From positions 225,342-289,341 of the forward strand of contig NZ_JARVSD010000013.1 in NCBI RefSeq assembly GCF_030209445.1: a stretch of 64,000 nucleotides of DNA, read 5' to 3'. The stretch's first letter is position 1, and each line of letters begins with the position of its first letter. This document shows positions 16,356 to 25,456 of this stretch, piece by piece. Source of the DNA: Promicromonospora sp. MEB111 (lineage in GTDB: Bacteria > Actinomycetota > Actinomycetes > Actinomycetales > Cellulomonadaceae). The position numbers and the translations under genes are program-made. Below the pieces are notes generated by a model. It saw only the letters and a program-made list of their open reading frames with translations, was not told where the DNA came from and made no database searches.

Positions 16356-17114
16356 CTAGGCGGCGGTCAGGGTCGCGTCTTCCAGAAATCGGACAGGTGT
16401 GAGACCGGTGAGGCGACGCACCTCGTCGGACATGTGGGCCTGGCTCGCGTACCCGGCCGCGGCGGCACGCTCCGCGAGGGACGCCGGAGCACCGCCCGAG
16501 AGGGCGATCAGCCGCCGCAGCCGGGCCACCCGCCCGAGCATCTTGGGCCCGTAGCCGACGGCGTCCACCGTGCGCCGGTGCAGGTGTCGCTCGCTGACGC
16601 CGAGCTCCTGCGCGACGCCGGAGATGCGCGACCCCGGCGCGCCGAGCCGCCGCGCGGCGGCCGCGACGAGCCCGTCCCGCTCCGCCTTGCGCCGCAGCAC
16701 GGTGCGCGCGAGCAGGTCGAGACGCCCGGCCGGGTCCGCCGCATCGAGCGCGTCGGCGAGCGCCGGGCCGACGTCGGGCCACACCTCCACGAGCGGAACC
16801 CGCTGGTCGCGTACCTCGGACGCCGGGATGCCCAGGACCGCGCCGGCCGCGCCGGGCCGGAGCCGGATGCCGCTGGTACGCGACGTCGGGGCCGCGCCGG
16901 AGCCGGAGACGACCGGGCCGGTGTCGGCGCCGACGATCACGAGCTCGCCGTCGATCCGCACGAGGTCCACGCAACCGTCCGGGATGATCCGCTGCTCGTG
17001 GCCCGGCGGGGCGTCGTGCTCCCACAGGCAGGCCACCACCGGCAGCAGGCCGGCCGGCGGTGCGAGCTCACGGTACGGGGTCACGGCGTCCACGCTACGC
17101 GCCGTCTCCGACAC
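16356..17114 (-). CDS. AraC family transcriptional regulator
   Basis: A 252-residue protein. The N-terminal part (VVACLWEHDAPPGHEQRIIPDGCVDLV) matches the sensor domain common in AraC regulators of this type, and the C-terminal 100 residues carry two helix-turn-helices (SRISGVAQELGVSERHLHRRT and LAERAAAAGYASQAHMSDEVRR, then LTGLTPVRF). The GTG at 17114 or another at 17093 could be the start; the latter trims seven residues. Its gene runs into the cyclase-fold gene (10-base gap), likely one operon. A perfect 16-bp palindrome lies just upstream, between this gene and the divergent ABC exporter. Confidence 0.85.
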   Translation of the reverse strand: MSETARSVDAVTPYRELAPPAGLLPVVACLWEHDAPPGHEQRIIPDGCVDLVRIDGELVIVGADTGPVVSGSGAAPTSRTSGIRLRPGAAGAVLGIPASEVRDQRVPLVEVWPDVGPALADALDAADPAGRLDLLARTVLRRKAERDGLVAAAARRLGAPGSRISGVAQELGVSERHLHRRTVDAVGYGPKMLGRVARLRRLIALSGGAPASLAERAAAAGYASQAHMSDEVRRLTGLTPVRFLEDATLTAA

Positions 17115-17122
17115 TCCCCCGT

Positions 17123-17162
17123 GTCAGACCCACAGGTCACCCGAGGGACCTGTGGGTCTGAC
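17123..17162. promoter_or_regulatory. Perfect 16-bp palindrome between divergent genes
   Basis: GTCAGACCCACAGGTC at 17123-17138 and its exact complement at 17147-17162 flank an eight-base GC-rich loop. The site is nine bases upstream of the AraC start and 48 bases upstream of the ABC exporter start, so neither gene ends here and termination is not the obvious role. It may be an operator or a mobile palindromic repeat; it shares its core with 15411-15468. Confidence 0.55.
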
Positions 17163-17209
17163 GGGTCGGGGCTCGGTCGAGTGTCAGTGACCGGTGGCAG
17201 AGTCGTGTC

Positions 17210-20200
17210 GTGCCCCTCGTACCGGCTCGGCCGAGCCGCAGGATCCGCCTGCCCCGCGATCAGCGCCACAGCCCGTGGCGCCGACGCGCGCTGCGGGTCG
17301 GCGTCGTGGCGGTCCCGGCCGCGCTGCTGGCGGCCGGGGCGTCGTCGTACGCGGCGGTGGTGACCGGCCGGATGGCCGCGGACCCGGCGCGGGACACCCT
17401 GGTCCTGCTCGCGGTCGTGAGCACGGCGGTCGTCGTGTTCGACGCCGTGACGTGGCTGGTGGTGCAGCGGGGCGTGGCGCGCGCGGAGGCGACCCTCCGG
17501 TCCGAGCTGGCGGCGGCCGCCCTGGGCCAGCCCCTGCCGGAGCTGGAGGAGCAGGCCGTGGGCGAGCTCCTGGACCGGGTCAACGGCGATCCCGAACGGC
17601 TCACCCGCGCGATCAGCGGCATCGGCATCACGCTCGGCCAGGCCGCGATCAGCCTCGTGGTGGGGTGGGTGGCCGCCGGTCTCGTGTGGTGGCCCGCCTG
17701 GGTGGCGTTCCCGCTGGTCGCCGCGGCGGTGCTGGTGTTCGCGCGCCGGTCGGCGCGGCCGCTGCGCGACCTGAGCAGGCGCAGCTCCGAGGCCGGCTCG
17801 GAGCACATGGCGCAGTTCGAGGAGGCCGTGGCGGCCCGGGACGACCTGCGCACCGCGCAGGGGCAGCGGTACGTGCTGCGCCGGTACGCCGAGCTGGCGG
17901 CGCGCCAGATCCGGCTGCGGGAGGACTGGTCGGTCGCGTTCTCGCGGGTGCGGCTGCGCACGGAGCTGCCGCTGGACGCCCTGGTGGGCGCGGTGCTCGT
18001 GGGCGGGGTGTGGGCGGTGAGCGGCGGCGCGCTCGACGTCGCCCGGCTGGTCACGCTGTGGCTGCTGGTGACGGGGTTCGTGGGCCGGGTCGACGTGCTG
18101 GGCCGGCTGCTGCCCCGGGTCGAGGAGGCGATCGGCACGTTCCAGCGGGTGCGCGACCTGCTCGACACGCCTCAGGAGCCCGCCGGGGGCGCGCCGTTCC
18201 CCGGCAGCCCGGGCGGGGTCGAGGTGGAGCTGCGCGACCTGACCTTCGCGTACGGCGACGGCTTCGCACTGGGGCCCCTGTCCCTGACCGTCCCGGCGGG
18301 CACCACCTGCGCGCTCGTGGGGCGCACGGGGTCCGGCAAGACCACGGTGACCAAGATGCTGTCGCGCGCGGTCGAGCCACCCGCGGGGAGCGTGTTCCTG
18401 GACGGCCGGGACGTCACGAGCCTGGACGTGCACGGGTTGCGCACGCGGGTCGGCGTCGTCGGACAGCGCACCGAGATCCTGGCCGCGACGCTCGCCGACA
18501 ACATCACGCTCTGGGCTCCGGTCCCGGCCGCCCGCGTGGAGCAGGCCGTGGACGCGCTCGGCCTGCGGGCCTGGGTCGCCTCGCTGCCCGACGGGCTGGA
18601 CACCCGCCTGGGAGCCGACGGCGTGACCCTGTCCGCGGGCGAGGAGCAGCTCGTCGCCTTCGCGCGGCTCCTGGTGCGCGACGTCGACGTCGTGGTGCTC
18701 GACGAGGCCACCGCGCGCATGGACCCCGCCACGGCGGAGCGGGTCACCCTGGCCGCGCGGACGCTCCTGGCGGGGCGGACGGCGATCGTCGTCGCCCACC
18801 GGCTGCCCACCGCACGGCATGCCGACACTGTGGCCGTGCTCGACGGCGGCCGCCTCGTGGAGCACGGGCCCTGGGACCGGCTGGCGGCGGCGGACGGCCA
18901 CTTCGCCCGGCTGGTCGCGGCGGCGGGGCTCGCGGACGGCGAGGGAGCGCCCGAGCCCGTCGTGCCGACGGGTCTGGCCCCCGACCTGGTCCCAGCCGGC
19001 GGGGACGGGACCGGTGACGTCGCCGCCAGGACGGCGGGCGCCTCCGGTCCGCACACGGCTGCGTCGCATCCCGCCGGATCGGTTCCCGCCGGGTCTCCGC
19101 CCACCGTGCATCATCCCGCCGAGCCGCGCCCGGCCACGCCGCGGCCGTCGATGGTGCGAGCGGTCTGGAGCACGCTGCGCGCCCGGCCGTCGTGGCTGCT
19201 GCTCCCGGCGGTCGTGTTCGAGGTGACGGACTACCTCACCTCGACCGGGCTCGTCGTCGGCTGGCTGTGGGCGTCGGCCGTGGTGGGTCTGGAGCAGGGG
19301 TCGGCGCCCTGGCTGCTGGTTGGCGCGATACTCGTGGCCGTCGTGGCCAACACGCTGCTGCCGCTCACCGTCCGGCTGTCGAGCACCCGCTGGTGGGTCG
19401 ACTCCCGACTGCGGCTGCACCTCTCCCTGCTGCGCGGCCAGACGGCGCAGCGGCGCACGGTGCGCGACGCCCCGGGCGAGATCGCGGCGCGGGCGCAGGA
19501 GGACTACCGGCTCACGGGCCACAGCCAGGCCTGGCGCGAGCTCCTGACGGCGCCGATCACCCTCGCCCTGCTCGTCGTGCTGAGCGACAGCCTGCTGGCC
19601 GGCGCGATCGGCCTGGCCATGGCCGCGGTGATGTTCGCGGCGCAGGTGCTGGGCAGCCGGTCGGTCGCCGTGGCGGCGCGGCGGGCGGGCGACGCCGCCG
19701 CGGAGCTGGGCCGGCTGCTCGGCTCGGCCCTCGACTCCGTGCGGACCGTCAAGCTCGCCTCGGCCACCGGGGGTGTGCTCGCGCAGGTCGCCCGGGTCGA
19801 CGGCCGACGGGTGCACGCGTCCCTGGTGGAGGAGCGGACCAACTTCCTGGTCGGCCTGGCGCCGTCGGTGCTGAGCCGCGTCGCGACGGTGCTCGCCTGG
19901 ACGCTGCACCTGGCCGGCACGTGGTCGCTGGGCACGACGCTCCTGGTCAGCACGTCGATCGGCACGTTCAGCTGGATCGGGTACAGCCTGGGTGCCCTCG
20001 TCACCAGCGCCGCGTCCGCCCGCCGCTGGGTCGAGGTCACCTCCCGGTACGCCGGCACCGAACGGCTCGCCGACGTGCCCGACGACGTCGACCTGTTCGC
20101 GGGCACCGCGATCCCGGCCGGGCCCGGGCCCCTCGCGGCGCCGAGTCGCCTGCGCGAGCTGCGCCTCGACGGCGTCACCGCGACGCACGACGACGGCACG

Positions 20201-20830
20201 GTCGGCGTCTCCGGCGTCGACCTCACCGTCCGGCGCGGCGACCTGGTGCTCGTGGTGGGCCGGGTCGGCTCCGGCAAGTCGTCCCTGCTCGGCGCACTGT
20301 CGGGACTGGTCGACGTCGGCGGGCGGCTGTCCTGGAACGGCGCCGCCGTCACCGATCCCCAGACCTTCCTGCGCCCGCCCCGCGTCGCGCACGTGGCCCA
20401 GGTGCCGCACGTCGTCTCCGGGACCGTCGCGGACAACGTGCGGCTCGACCACGAACGCCCGGTCGACGGTCCCGTCCGGTCCGCGGGCCTCGACCGGGAC
20501 GTCGCCGAGGCGGGCGGCACCGGCACGATCGTCGGGCACCGCGGTCTGCGGCTCTCGGGCGGCCAGGTCCAGCGGCTCGGCCTGGCGCGAGCCCTGGCCA
20601 CGGGCTCCGACCTGCTGCTCGTGGACGACGTCTCCTCCGCACTCGACGCCGTCACCGAGGCCGAGGTGTGGACCGGCCTGCGCGCCGCGGGCACCACGGT
20701 GCTGGGCACCACGTCGCGCGCCGCGACCCTCGCCGTCGCCGACCGCGTGGTGGTGCTCGACGGCGGGCGCATGGCCGCCGTCGGACGCTGGCGCGACCTG
20801 GCGCCGCGCTGGTCCCACCTCGCAGGCTGA
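17210..20830 (+). CDS. Full-length ABC exporter with two unequal ATPase domains
   Basis: A 1206-residue protein with the order TMD-NBD-TMD-NBD. NBD1 has Walker A GRTGSGKTT (about 370), signature LSAGEEQ (about 474), Walker B VVVLDEATA (about 495) and switch histidine VAHR (about 528). NBD2 has Walker A VGRVGSGKSS (about 1016), signature LSGGQVQR (about 1114), but Walker B LLLVDDVSS with Asp for the catalytic Glu and GTTSRA where the switch His should be. So one composite ATP site is canonical and the other degenerate, as in heterodimeric exporters such as TM287/288. An 80-residue low-complexity linker joins the halves. The GTG at 17210 is used. The substrate is unknown. Confidence 0.9.
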   Translation: MPLVPARPSRRIRLPRDQRHSPWRRRALRVGVVAVPAALLAAGASSYAAVVTGRMAADPARDTLVLLAVVSTAVVVFDAVTWLVVQRGVARAEATLRSELAAAALGQPLPELEEQAVGELLDRVNGDPERLTRAISGIGITLGQAAISLVVGWVAAGLVWWPAWVAFPLVAAAVLVFARRSARPLRDLSRRSSEAGSEHMAQFEEAVAARDDLRTAQGQRYVLRRYAELAARQIRLREDWSVAFSRVRLRTELPLDALVGAVLVGGVWAVSGGALDVARLVTLWLLVTGFVGRVDVLGRLLPRVEEAIGTFQRVRDLLDTPQEPAGGAPFPGSPGGVEVELRDLTFAYGDGFALGPLSLTVPAGTTCALVGRTGSGKTTVTKMLSRAVEPPAGSVFLDGRDVTSLDVHGLRTRVGVVGQRTEILAATLADNITLWAPVPAARVEQAVDALGLRAWVASLPDGLDTRLGADGVTLSAGEEQLVAFARLLVRDVDVVVLDEATARMDPATAERVTLAARTLLAGRTAIVVAHRLPTARHADTVAVLDGGRLVEHGPWDRLAAADGHFARLVAAAGLADGEGAPEPVVPTGLAPDLVPAGGDGTGDVAARTAGASGPHTAASHPAGSVPAGSPPTVHHPAEPRPATPRPSMVRAVWSTLRARPSWLLLPAVVFEVTDYLTSTGLVVGWLWASAVVGLEQGSAPWLLVGAILVAVVANTLLPLTVRLSSTRWWVDSRLRLHLSLLRGQTAQRRTVRDAPGEIAARAQEDYRLTGHSQAWRELLTAPITLALLVVLSDSLLAGAIGLAMAAVMFAAQVLGSRSVAVAARRAGDAAAELGRLLGSALDSVRTVKLASATGGVLAQVARVDGRRVHASLVEERTNFLVGLAPSVLSRVATVLAWTLHLAGTWSLGTTLLVSTSIGTFSWIGYSLGALVTSAASARRWVEVTSRYAGTERLADVPDDVDLFAGTAIPAGPGPLAAPSRLRELRLDGVTATHDDGTVGVSGVDLTVRRGDLVLVVGRVGSGKSSLLGALSGLVDVGGRLSWNGAAVTDPQTFLRPPRVAHVAQVPHVVSGTVADNVRLDHERPVDGPVRSAGLDRDVAEAGGTGTIVGHRGLRLSGGQVQRLGLARALATGSDLLLVDDVSSALDAVTEAEVWTGLRAAGTTVLGTTSRAATLAVADRVVVLDGGRMAAVGRWRDLAPRWSHLAG

Positions 20831-20838
20831 CCCGACGG

Positions 20839-22644
20839 TCAGGCCCGCACGGCCTGCCGCTCCGCCCGGCGGTCCGCCTGCGCGTCCGGATCCGCCACGG
20901 GCGCGGCCGTCACGAGCGCCCGCGTGTACGGGTCGGCGGGCGCGCCCAGCACCTGCGTCGTCGGGCCCGTCTCGACGATGTGCCCCTCCCGCATGACGGC
21001 GACCCGATCGGCCACCCGCTCGACGACCGCCAGGTCGTGGGACACGAACAGGCACGCGAAACCGAGCTCGGCCTGCAGGTCCCGGAACAGGTCCAGCACG
21101 TGCGCCTGCACGGAGACGTCGAGCGCGGACGTCGGTTCGTCCGCCACGAGCACCTGCGGACCGAGCGCCACGGCCCGGGCGATCGCCACCCGCTGCCGCT
21201 GCCCGCCGGACAGCTCGTGGGGGTACCGCAGCCCGTACTCGGGGCCGAGCCGGACCAGCTCCAGCAGCTCGCGCACGCGGGCGTCCCGGGCGGTCCGGTC
21301 CAGCCCGGAGTGCAGGCGCAGCGGCTCGTCGACCGACTGCCCCACGGTCCAGCGCGGGTTCAGCGACGAGGCCGGGTCCTGGAACACCACGCCCGTGGCC
21401 CGACGGCGCTCCGCCCGCTCCCGGCGCGACGCGCGCGCCAGGTCGACACCGTCCACGACCGCACGGCCCGACGTCGGCCGCAGCAGCCCGGCGACCACCT
21501 GGCCGAGGGTCGACTTGCCCGAGCCCGACTCCCCCACCAGGCCCAGCACCTCGCCCCGGCCGATCGAGAGCGTGACGCCGGCGGCCGCGACCACGGGGTG
21601 CCGGCCCCCGTAGGTGACGGTGACGTCGTCGAGCAGCACGACGCCGCCGGACGCGTTCGCGGCGCGCGCGTCCCGCGGCTCCGCCTCGGCACGAGGCTCC
21701 GCCTCGACCTGCGGCCTCGGCCCTGGCCCTGGCCCCGGCCCCGGCCCCGGCCCCGCAGGCTCCACCCTCACCGCGGGCTCGCCCAGCCGCGGCACCGCCG
21801 CGAGCAGCGTGCGCGTGTACTCCTCGCGCGGCGCCGCGAAGAGCTCGCGCACCGGCGCGGCCTCCACGATCCGCCCGTCGCGCATCACCACCACGTCGTC
21901 CGCGAGGTCGGCCACCACGCCCATGTCGTGCGTGATGAGCAGCACCGCCGTCCCGCGCTCGTCCCGCAGCCCGCGCAGCAGGTCGAGGATCCCGGCCTGG
22001 ACCGTGACGTCCAGTGCCGTCGTCGGCTCGTCCGCGATGATCGCCACGGGGTCCTGCGACAGCCCCATCGCGACGAGCGCGCGCTGGAGCTGACCGCCGG
22101 AGAGCTGGTGCGGGTACGCGGCGGCCACCCGCTCCGGATCGCGCAGCCCGGCCTCGGCGAGCAGCTCCAACACCCGCTCGTGCGCCGCCCGCCGGGTCGG
22201 CCGGTCCGGCCCGCGCCGGTGTGCCCGCAGCGCCTCGGCGACCTGGTCGCCGATCGTCAGCACCGGGTTCCAGGCGCTCATCGGCTCCTGCGAGACGAGC
22301 GAGAGCACCGCGCCGCGGACCTCCCGGAAGGTCTCCGCGGAGGCATCGACCAGCTCGGTCGCCGCTCCTCCACCGGATCCGGCGTCGGCACCAGCCCTCG
22401 CGCCGGCCCCACCGTCCAGCCGGATGGACCCGCCCACCGCCGCGGCGTCGGGCAGCAGCCCGAGCACCGCCATCGCGGAGACCGTCTTGCCCGAGCCGGA
22501 CTCGCCGACGAGGGCGGTCACCCGCCCCGGGCGCAGCGCCCAGGAGACGCCGTCGACGGCGGGCCGCGCGGCGTCGTCGAACACGACGGACAGCCCCTCC
22601 ACCTGCAGGAGGGGCTGCCCATCGGTCACCAGGACGTTGCTCAC
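20839..22644 (-). CDS. Dipeptide/oligopeptide ABC transporter, fused DppD-DppF ATPase
   Basis: A 601-residue protein with two complete ABC ATPase domains. The first has GESGSGKTVSA, LSGGQLQRALVA and AIIADEPTTALDVTVQ; the second has GESGSGKSTLGQ, LSGGQRQRVAIARA and LVADEPTSALDVSVQ. This is the usual Dpp/Opp pair joined in one chain. The joint is a striking Gly-Pro repeat followed by an acidic EAEPRAEAEP stretch (DNA about 21680-21760). The GTG at 22644 overlaps the stop of the binding protein gene (GTGA), so translation is coupled. It would power import of peptides or similar solutes through the permeases encoded at 24449-26469. Confidence 0.9.
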   Translation of the reverse strand: MSNVLVTDGQPLLQVEGLSVVFDDAARPAVDGVSWALRPGRVTALVGESGSGKTVSAMAVLGLLPDAAAVGGSIRLDGGAGARAGADAGSGGGAATELVDASAETFREVRGAVLSLVSQEPMSAWNPVLTIGDQVAEALRAHRRGPDRPTRRAAHERVLELLAEAGLRDPERVAAAYPHQLSGGQLQRALVAMGLSQDPVAIIADEPTTALDVTVQAGILDLLRGLRDERGTAVLLITHDMGVVADLADDVVVMRDGRIVEAAPVRELFAAPREEYTRTLLAAVPRLGEPAVRVEPAGPGPGPGPGPGPRPQVEAEPRAEAEPRDARAANASGGVVLLDDVTVTYGGRHPVVAAAGVTLSIGRGEVLGLVGESGSGKSTLGQVVAGLLRPTSGRAVVDGVDLARASRRERAERRRATGVVFQDPASSLNPRWTVGQSVDEPLRLHSGLDRTARDARVRELLELVRLGPEYGLRYPHELSGGQRQRVAIARAVALGPQVLVADEPTSALDVSVQAHVLDLFRDLQAELGFACLFVSHDLAVVERVADRVAVMREGHIVETGPTTQVLGAPADPYTRALVTAAPVADPDAQADRRAERQAVRA

Positions 22645-24347
22645 GGAGCCAGCGAGACCTGGAGGTAGTTCGGGTAGGCCGGGAAGTCCGGGATCCGGAA
22701 GTTCTCGACCTTCGAACCGTGCAGGAACGAGTTCTTCGTGTAGATCAGCGGGACCACCGGGGCGTCGCCCAGGATGAGCTGGTCGGCCTCGACCCACAGC
22801 GAGGCCGCGGCGTCCACGTCGGTCTCCTCGGTCGCGCGGTCGATCAGGTCGTCCGCGTCCGGGTTGCTGTACCGGGCCAGGTTGTACCCGCCGTCGCCCA
22901 CCTGGGACGAGTGGAACAGCGGCTGGATGTTGCCGTTCGCGCTCGGGAAGTCCGGCTGCCACGACGACAGCGTGAGGTCGTACTTCGAGCCGTCGCCCTG
23001 CGTGACCGTCTCGGTCCACACGTCCTCGGCCTGCGGCACGATCTTGACCTTGAGACCGGCCCGCTCCAGGCCCTGCTGGATCGCCTGGGCCTTGGCCAGC
23101 GTCGGGGCGTCGTCCTCCACCACGAGACGCAGCTCGCGGCCCGACCAGCCGGCGTCGTCCAGCAGCTTCTCGGCCTGCTCGACGTCGCCCTCCGGTGCCA
23201 CGTCGTTCACGCCGTTCGAGTACTCCTCACGGCCGGGGATGCCGGGCGTCACCAGCGTGGTCGCGAAGTCGCCCGCGATCTCGCCGCCGGACGCGACGCG
23301 GTACGCGTTCTTGTCCACGGCCAGGCTGATCGCCTTGCGGACGTCGAGGTCGTCCAGGCCGTCGGCCTCGGTGTTGATCGCGAGGTACGCGAGCGCCCCC
23401 GGGCCCGAGGTGACCAGGCGGTCCTTGGCCGGGCCCTGCTGGACCTGGGCGAGCTGCGCCGGCGGCACGAAGGTGGCGCCGAACGCGGAGGCGTCGGTAC
23501 CGGAGTCGGCGATGAGCCGCTGGGCCACGACCGTCTCGTCCTGGCTCAGCTCGAAGACCACCGAGTCCGGGCCCGCGGTGCGGGCGTCGTCCGTGGCCGG
23601 GTCCCACTCGGGGTTGCGCTCCAGGGTCACCGAGGTGCCCTCGACCGTGTCCGCCACCCGGTAGGGGCCGGTGGCGACGGGCTGGGTCGTGTAGGTCTGG
23701 ATGTCGTCCTTCGCCTCGGGGACGGCACCGAACGCCGGCATCGAGACGATCCACGGCCAGTCGCCGTACGCGCTGTCGAGGTGGAAGACGATCGTCTTGT
23801 CGTCCGGTGTCTCGATCGAGTCGAGCTCGTCGCCCTGGTACGGGCCGCCGTACTCGTCGGCCCCCTCCAGCAGGTTCTTGTGGTAGCTCAGGCCGCCCGA
23901 CAGCTCGGGGGCGAACGAGCGCTCCACGGAGTACTTGACGTCCGCCGAGGTGATCGGCGTGCCGTCCTCGAACTTCAGGCCGTCCTTCAGCGTGTAGGTC
24001 CAGCTCGCCCCGTCGTCCGACGGCGTGCCGGTGTCCGTCGCGAGGTCCGGGACCACCTCGGTGGTGCCGTCGGCGTTGGTCTGCCACGCGGTGAGCCGGC
24101 GCTCGACCAGGCCGAGCGTCGTGATCGCGAGGTTCTGGCTGGTGGCCGGGTCCCAGTTGATGGCGGGGCTGGCCGTGAGGATGCGCAGCTCGCCGCCCTG
24201 CTGGACGGCGGTCGCCTCGTCGCTCGAGGCCGCGCCCGGCCGCGAGTTCGCGTTGCAGGCCGTCAGCGCGAGCGTGGCGGCGACGGCGATGCCGGCGACC
24301 GCGACGCGGCGGGCAGGCCTGCGGGTCGTACGTGGTGCGAGGTTCAT
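22641..24347 (-). CDS. ABC transporter substrate-binding lipoprotein, family 5 (Dpp/Opp type)
   Basis: A 568-residue lipoprotein. The N-terminus has a twin-basic stretch, a hydrophobic core and the lipobox LTAC with Cys31, so it is anchored outside the membrane. The family-5 pattern follows: LVERRLTAW, TYTLKDGLKFEDGTPITSADVKYS, VATGPYRV and DVRKAISLAVDKNAYR. It would capture a peptide or similar solute for the neighbouring permeases. It sits between the permease genes and the ATPase gene, an order different from the usual A-B-C-D-F. The ligand cannot be predicted. Confidence 0.9.
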   Translation of the reverse strand: MNLAPRTTRRPARRVAVAGIAVAATLALTACNANSRPGAASSDEATAVQQGGELRILTASPAINWDPATSQNLAITTLGLVERRLTAWQTNADGTTEVVPDLATDTGTPSDDGASWTYTLKDGLKFEDGTPITSADVKYSVERSFAPELSGGLSYHKNLLEGADEYGGPYQGDELDSIETPDDKTIVFHLDSAYGDWPWIVSMPAFGAVPEAKDDIQTYTTQPVATGPYRVADTVEGTSVTLERNPEWDPATDDARTAGPDSVVFELSQDETVVAQRLIADSGTDASAFGATFVPPAQLAQVQQGPAKDRLVTSGPGALAYLAINTEADGLDDLDVRKAISLAVDKNAYRVASGGEIAGDFATTLVTPGIPGREEYSNGVNDVAPEGDVEQAEKLLDDAGWSGRELRLVVEDDAPTLAKAQAIQQGLERAGLKVKIVPQAEDVWTETVTQGDGSKYDLTLSSWQPDFPSANGNIQPLFHSSQVGDGGYNLARYSNPDADDLIDRATEETDVDAAASLWVEADQLILGDAPVVPLIYTKNSFLHGSKVENFRIPDFPAYPNYLQVSLAP

Positions 24348-24448
24348 CTGGTCCTTCTCGTCTCTACGGAGTTCTGGGGTGCTGCGGTAGTACGGGGCAC
24401 GGGGTCCCGCGGGGTACGGGGTCGGACGTCACCGACGACATCGCCGGG

Positions 24449-25456
24449 TCATCGGGTTCTCCCTCCGCGCCGCACCCGCGGGTCGAGCACGCCGTAGACG
24501 ACGTCGACCGCCAGGTTCGCGATCACCACGATGGCCGCGGTGAACACCGTGACGCCCACCAGCAGCGGCACGTCGGTGGCGCCGACCGCCTCCATGAGCA
24601 GGGCGCCGACCCCGGGCATGGAGAACACCCGCTCGGTGATGACGGTGCCGCCGAGCAGCGCGCCGAGGTCCAGCGCGAAGAGCGTGACCACGGGGATCGC
24701 CGCGTTGCGCAGCGCGTGCCGGGTGACGACCCGGCGTTCCGTGATGCCCTTGGCGCGGGCCGTGCGGACGTACGGTGAGCCCAGCTCCTCCAGCATCTGC
24801 GAGCGGGTCAGCCGCGTGTAGACGGCAGCCGACAGCAGTGCCAGTACCGACCACGGCAGCACCAGGTGCCACGCCCAGTCCACCGGGCTCTGGGCGAACG
24901 GCACGTAGCCGGACACCGGGACCATGTCGAGCGTGAAGCCGAACAGCAGGATCCCGAGCAGGCCCACCAGGTAGCTCGGCGCGGAGACCCCCGTGATCGC
25001 CCCGATCATGAGCCCGCGGTCCAGGGCGGTGCCGCGGCGCACCGCGGCCACGGCGCCGGCACCCACGCCGACCACCAGCCAGAGCACCGCCGCGCCGATC
25101 GCGAGCGACGCCGTCACGCCGAAGCGCCCCGCGATCAGCTCGGTGACCGGCGCGTTCCGGGCGAAGGAGTAGCCGAGGCACGGCCGCGGGCAGTCGATGG
25201 ACGCGCCCGCCGAGCCGAAGGTACGGCCGGTGAACACGCCGCGCACGAACTCCCACCACTGCTCGACGACGGACCTGTCGAGGCCCATGAACGCGCGTGC
25301 CGTCTCCAGCCGCTCGGGCGTGCAGGGCCGGCCGCAGGCGAGCTGCGCCGGGTCGGCCGGCAGCAGCACGAACAGCGCGTAGGTGAGGAACGAGACCGTG
25401 AGCAGCACGAACACGAGCGTCGCGAGCCGGGTCGCGAGGAACTTGACGAGCGTCAT
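24449..25456 (-). CDS. Dpp/Opp-type ABC permease (DppB-like)
   Basis: A 335-residue membrane protein with six predicted helices. The N-terminus FLATRLATLVFVLLTVSFLTY and the loop YVRTARAKGITERRVVTRHALRNAAIP carry the EAA motif that contacts the ATPase. An inserted outer loop after the first helix contains paired Cys residues (LACGRPC, IDCPRPC), which may form disulfides. The ATG at 25456 overlaps the stop of the second permease (ATGA). A 101-base gap with no gene separates it from the binding protein gene. Confidence 0.88.
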   Translation of the reverse strand: MTLVKFLATRLATLVFVLLTVSFLTYALFVLLPADPAQLACGRPCTPERLETARAFMGLDRSVVEQWWEFVRGVFTGRTFGSAGASIDCPRPCLGYSFARNAPVTELIAGRFGVTASLAIGAAVLWLVVGVGAGAVAAVRRGTALDRGLMIGAITGVSAPSYLVGLLGILLFGFTLDMVPVSGYVPFAQSPVDWAWHLVLPWSVLALLSAAVYTRLTRSQMLEELGSPYVRTARAKGITERRVVTRHALRNAAIPVVTLFALDLGALLGGTVITERVFSMPGVGALLMEAVGATDVPLLVGVTVFTAAIVVIANLAVDVVYGVLDPRVRRGGRTR

